The notes under the pieces are model-generated. The model saw only the letters and a program-made list of their open reading frames with translations, ran no database searches and was not told the origin of the DNA. A program made the position numbers and the translations under genes. Below, in pieces: positions 5,873 to 7,838 of a stretch of 7,838 nucleotides of DNA. The stretch lies in contig JAGADS010000093.1 in the NCBI GenBank assembly GCA_017613485.1, positions 1-7,838 of the forward strand, in the 5' to 3' direction. How positions within the stretch are numbered: position 1 is the first letter of the stretch; every line of letters begins with the position of its first letter. Source of the stretch: Treponema sp. Its GTDB lineage: Bacteria; Spirochaetota; Spirochaetia; Treponematales; Treponemataceae.

Positions 5873-6664
5873 ATGTTAAAGCTTAATGCCATAGTTTCTG
5901 ACAAAATCTGGGGATACGAGCTCTGGAAAGCATCCACTCATAAAAACGGATGCCAGAAAGAATTTCTGGATTTTGCCGGAGGTGACTATCCCCTTCTTGT
6001 AAAAGTAATTCAGGCAGATGATGTTCTTAGCATTCAGGTACATCCCGATGACGAGAAAGCAAAAGAGCTTGAGGGATGCAGAGGCAAGACAGAATGCTGG
6101 TATGTCCTTGATGCAAAGGAAGGTGCAAGCCTGATTTACGGCATGAACGGAAACTACAGTGACGAGGTAATAAAGACCGCTGTCAGCAACAACAATCTTG
6201 AATCATATTTGAATTCGGTTCAGGTTGAGCGCGGTGATTTTGTATATATCCCGTCAGGAACAGTTCATGCTATCGGGGCAGGTCTTCGTCTTCTGGAAGT
6301 CCAGCAGTCATGTGACATAACATACAGACTCTATGACTGGGGACGCGGAAGGGAATGTCATCTGGACAAAGCCGTCAAATGCATTAAAAATCCAGATACA
6401 GAGAAATTTACCTTTGACAGAAAATTTGAATGTCCGTATTTTACCCTTGAGAAAATCCAGACAAAGGAAAACCATTCCTTCACAATCAAATGCATGAATA
6501 AAGAAGGTCCCCTTTCCACAGCCCTTGTCTTCATTCTGGAAGGCAGCGGAACCATTAATGGTGAAAAAGCGGAAAAGGAAGATATCTTTGCCTTTAAGGA
6601 CGGAGAGAAATTAAACACTGTCGGGAACCTTACAATGATGCTGATACTTCCAGTCTCAGAATAA
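5873..6664 (+). CDS. manA: Class I mannose-6-phosphate isomerase, compact form
   Basis: The enzyme interconverts mannose-6-phosphate and fructose-6-phosphate, feeding mannose into glycolysis or supplying mannose-6-phosphate for GDP-mannose synthesis. It is a zinc-dependent cupin-fold protein. The metal site is visible as SIQVHPDD (Gln55, His57), GKTECWYVLDA (Glu74) and YIPSGTVHAIGAG (His132). ITYRLYDWGR (Arg152) is the conserved active-site block. A second cupin-like half with FILEGSGTING follows. At 263 residues it is shorter than the approximately 315 of Bacillus ManA. The missing length seems to lie mainly between the opening KIWG motif (11-14) and YPLLVKVIQA, but no catalytic residue is lost. 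It starts 3 nt after the nucleotidyltransferase, with GGAAG 9 nt upstream of its ATG, so the pair is probably cotranscribed and coupled. It converges with the lipoprotein gene. Confidence 0.93.
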   Translation: MLKLNAIVSDKIWGYELWKASTHKNGCQKEFLDFAGGDYPLLVKVIQADDVLSIQVHPDDEKAKELEGCRGKTECWYVLDAKEGASLIYGMNGNYSDEVIKTAVSNNNLESYLNSVQVERGDFVYIPSGTVHAIGAGLRLLEVQQSCDITYRLYDWGRGRECHLDKAVKCIKNPDTEKFTFDRKFECPYFTLEKIQTKENHSFTIKCMNKEGPLSTALVFILEGSGTINGEKAEKEDIFAFKDGEKLNTVGNLTMMLILPVSE

Positions 6665-6667
6665 TGA

Positions 6668-7408
6668 TTATTTAAGCAAGTCCTGAACCAGACAGTCAAC
6701 TGCATATTCAACAGTCTCAGGATACAGTGCTATCAAATCATGCTTATTGTACGAGCCGTTGTCATCAAGAGGTCCTGACTCAGAAAGCCCTGTATACTTT
6801 TTATGGAACACTTTTTTCCCAGTACTATCATAGATATACACGTTCATTGAGGATCGTGCCAGTATATTTATGTCATGCATACCGCTAGGCATCTTCTGCT
6901 TGTAGAAAGTAAACTCCACGAACATAAGCCCTTGTGCACCAATGGCATTTGCAAGAGACTGGTATCTTTTCCCGCTCATGTAATCAAGAATCTTAAGGTC
7001 TTTTGCTGGGACATCAGTTTCAAGACTTCCCAAAAATGTCTTTGCGGCATATTTATATTCATCGGTATTTACAAATTCGCTGCTGTCTATAAGCGTAATT
7101 CCTGCCTCATCAAGGCTTTCAACAAGAGTTTTGTATGCGGAGTCTATCCTGTCCTGAACAGAATACAGCTCGGGATTTTCCTGATTTGCTTTCTTTAAAA
7201 GTGTTCCTGGCAGAGAATCATCAGCAGCATTGGAGCCTTTTGCCTGCGGATCATACCAAGGCAAAGCCGGATTACCAAAAACCGTCACGACAGCAATCGG
7301 AGAATATGTGTTCATGTCAAATTGAACGGACTTGCAAGAAAACACAGATAAAACCAGAGTGATTGCAATCAAAACCATGGCTGTTTTTTGTTTTAAAATC
7401 TTTTTCAT
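6668..7408 (-). CDS. Putative lipoprotein of unknown function
   Basis: A 246-residue exported protein. A basic N-terminus (MKKILKQK), a hydrophobic stretch (about 10-23) and VFSC with Cys25 form a lipoprotein signal of the spirochaete type, so the mature protein should be lipidated and anchored to a membrane. The rest reads as alternating strands and helices: PIAVVTVFGNP (37-47), a helix around 87-101, AIGAQGLMFVEFTF (155-168), SMNVYIYDSTGKKVF (187-201) and a closing helix. This arrangement is reminiscent of small alpha/beta lipoproteins such as LpoB, FlgO or CsgG N-domains, but that is only an impression and no family is claimed. The start is well supported by AAGGAG 6 nt upstream. It lies 14 bp after the stop of the winged-helix regulator, so the two probably form an operon. 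Only 3 bp separate its stop from that of manA on the other strand. Confidence 0.85.
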   Translation of the reverse strand: MKKILKQKTAMVLIAITLVLSVFSCKSVQFDMNTYSPIAVVTVFGNPALPWYDPQAKGSNAADDSLPGTLLKKANQENPELYSVQDRIDSAYKTLVESLDEAGITLIDSSEFVNTDEYKYAAKTFLGSLETDVPAKDLKILDYMSGKRYQSLANAIGAQGLMFVEFTFYKQKMPSGMHDINILARSSMNVYIYDSTGKKVFHKKYTGLSESGPLDDNGSYNKHDLIALYPETVEYAVDCLVQDLLK

Positions 7409-7414
7409 ATAAAA

Positions 7415-7420
7415 CTCCTT
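7415..7420 (-). promoter_or_regulatory. Shine-Dalgarno site of the lipoprotein gene
   Basis: On the minus strand AAGGAG precedes ATG 7408 by 6 nt and lies just after the stop codon of the upstream regulator gene, consistent with a two-gene operon. Confidence 0.85.
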
Positions 7421-7422
7421 GA

Positions 7423-7838
7423 TTAAAAATCAACTTTATATTGAGCAGGCATTGAAAGAAAATCCCTGACATTAAAATTGCTGTCAATGAGCTTTCTTTT
7501 TTCTGCACTGAACATGTATTTATTTTTTCCAGAACGGATAATCTGCATGTTGTATTTTATGCAGTTAAAGAATGAGTGACGTAAATTTGAAATATATGTA
7601 TACAACATCTGCATGGTAGAATCATCATCTTTATTCCATACTGACTTGCAGATATCAGAAGAATAAAGAGTTTTTCCTTGGTTCTTCCAAAAATATCTCA
7701 ATAATTCAAGGCGTGAATGAGGAATTTCTAATTCCATCGCACAAGAAACTAATTCATCCTCATTTACCATCAGATTTTTTTTCTGGGCAATATCTATATC
7801 TTCGTTAAGAAGTTTTTCCATTGAGGACTTGATAGTCA
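7423..7838 (-). CDS. Winged-helix (OmpR/PhoB-type) DNA-binding protein, 5' end outside the window
   Basis: The visible part resembles the C-terminal effector domain of response regulators (Trans_reg_C). IPHSRLELLRYFWKNQGKTLYSSDICKSVW fits the opening helices, MQMLYTYISNLRHSFF the recognition helix and IIRSGKNKYMF the beta-hairpin wing. A further 25 or so residues follow the wing and end in AQYKVDF. The first in-frame ATG in view is at 7821, giving 132 residues. However, no ribosome site precedes it, and the frame stays open for five more codons (ending in IKSS) to the right edge. The gene therefore probably continues beyond the window, perhaps into a receiver or other sensory domain that cannot be seen. 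It is followed after 14 bp by the lipoprotein gene, which it may control. Confidence 0.75.
   Translation of the reverse strand, partial: TIKSSMEKLLNEDIDIAQKKNLMVNEDELVSCAMELEIPHSRLELLRYFWKNQGKTLYSSDICKSVWNKDDDSTMQMLYTYISNLRHSFFNCIKYNMQIIRSGKNKYMFSAEKRKLIDSNFNVRDFLSMPAQYKVDF

Noticed and set aside
6681..6722. TCCTGA/TCAGGA inverted repeat as a manA terminator
   Set aside because: A 6-bp stem with a 30-nt loop inside the lipoprotein coding sequence and without a T-tract is likely chance.
6875..7362. Plus-strand open frames within the lipoprotein region
   Set aside because: They are antisense shadows of a well-supported minus-strand gene and have no recognisable protein features.

Overview
The window looks like a chromosomal segment of a spirochaete, most likely a gut, rumen or oral Treponema. 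The reasons are moderately low GC, a lipoprotein with a spirochaete-type lipobox (VFSC), a long soluble protein that resembles a spirochaete-restricted family, and housekeeping proteins that diverge from proteobacterial and Bacillus versions. The genus is an inference; no rRNA or other marker is present. All genes appear intact except the one cut by the right edge, and there are no tRNA, rRNA or CRISPR signatures.

Region 1 (1-1485): a short AT-rich leader with a strong promoter (TTGACA, 18 bp, TGc-TAAAAT) drives yebC. A good intrinsic terminator follows, and its T-tract runs straight into the start region of ruvC, so ruvC probably depends on readthrough from yebC. Region 2 (1486-3085): a promoter placed so close to the ATG that the transcript should be leaderless drives a 510-residue protein of unknown function. 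Region 3 (3086-3266): a 119-bp palindromic element has 17-nt inverted ends (15/17 matching), an ATAA direct repeat on each side and a central 13-bp perfect hairpin that can act as the terminator. It resembles a small non-autonomous mobile element (MITE-like).

Region 4 (3267-6664): four rightward genes are tightly packed. They are a DeoD-type purine nucleoside phosphorylase (again apparently leaderless, with the same -10 to ATG spacing), an orphan beta-class DNA methyltransferase, an NDP-sugar-type nucleotidyltransferase, and a compact class I mannose-6-phosphate isomerase. The last two start 3 nt apart and suggest sugar-phosphate to sugar-nucleotide metabolism. Region 5 (6668-7838, minus strand): a winged-helix regulator that runs off the right edge is followed by a lipoprotein of unknown function. 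This pair converges on manA with only 3 bp between stop codons.

The most unusual signals are the two leaderless promoters with identical geometry, the MITE-like element, and the terminator abutting ruvC. I did not find a convincing new multi-gene system; most of the genes are recognisable housekeeping or small accessory functions.
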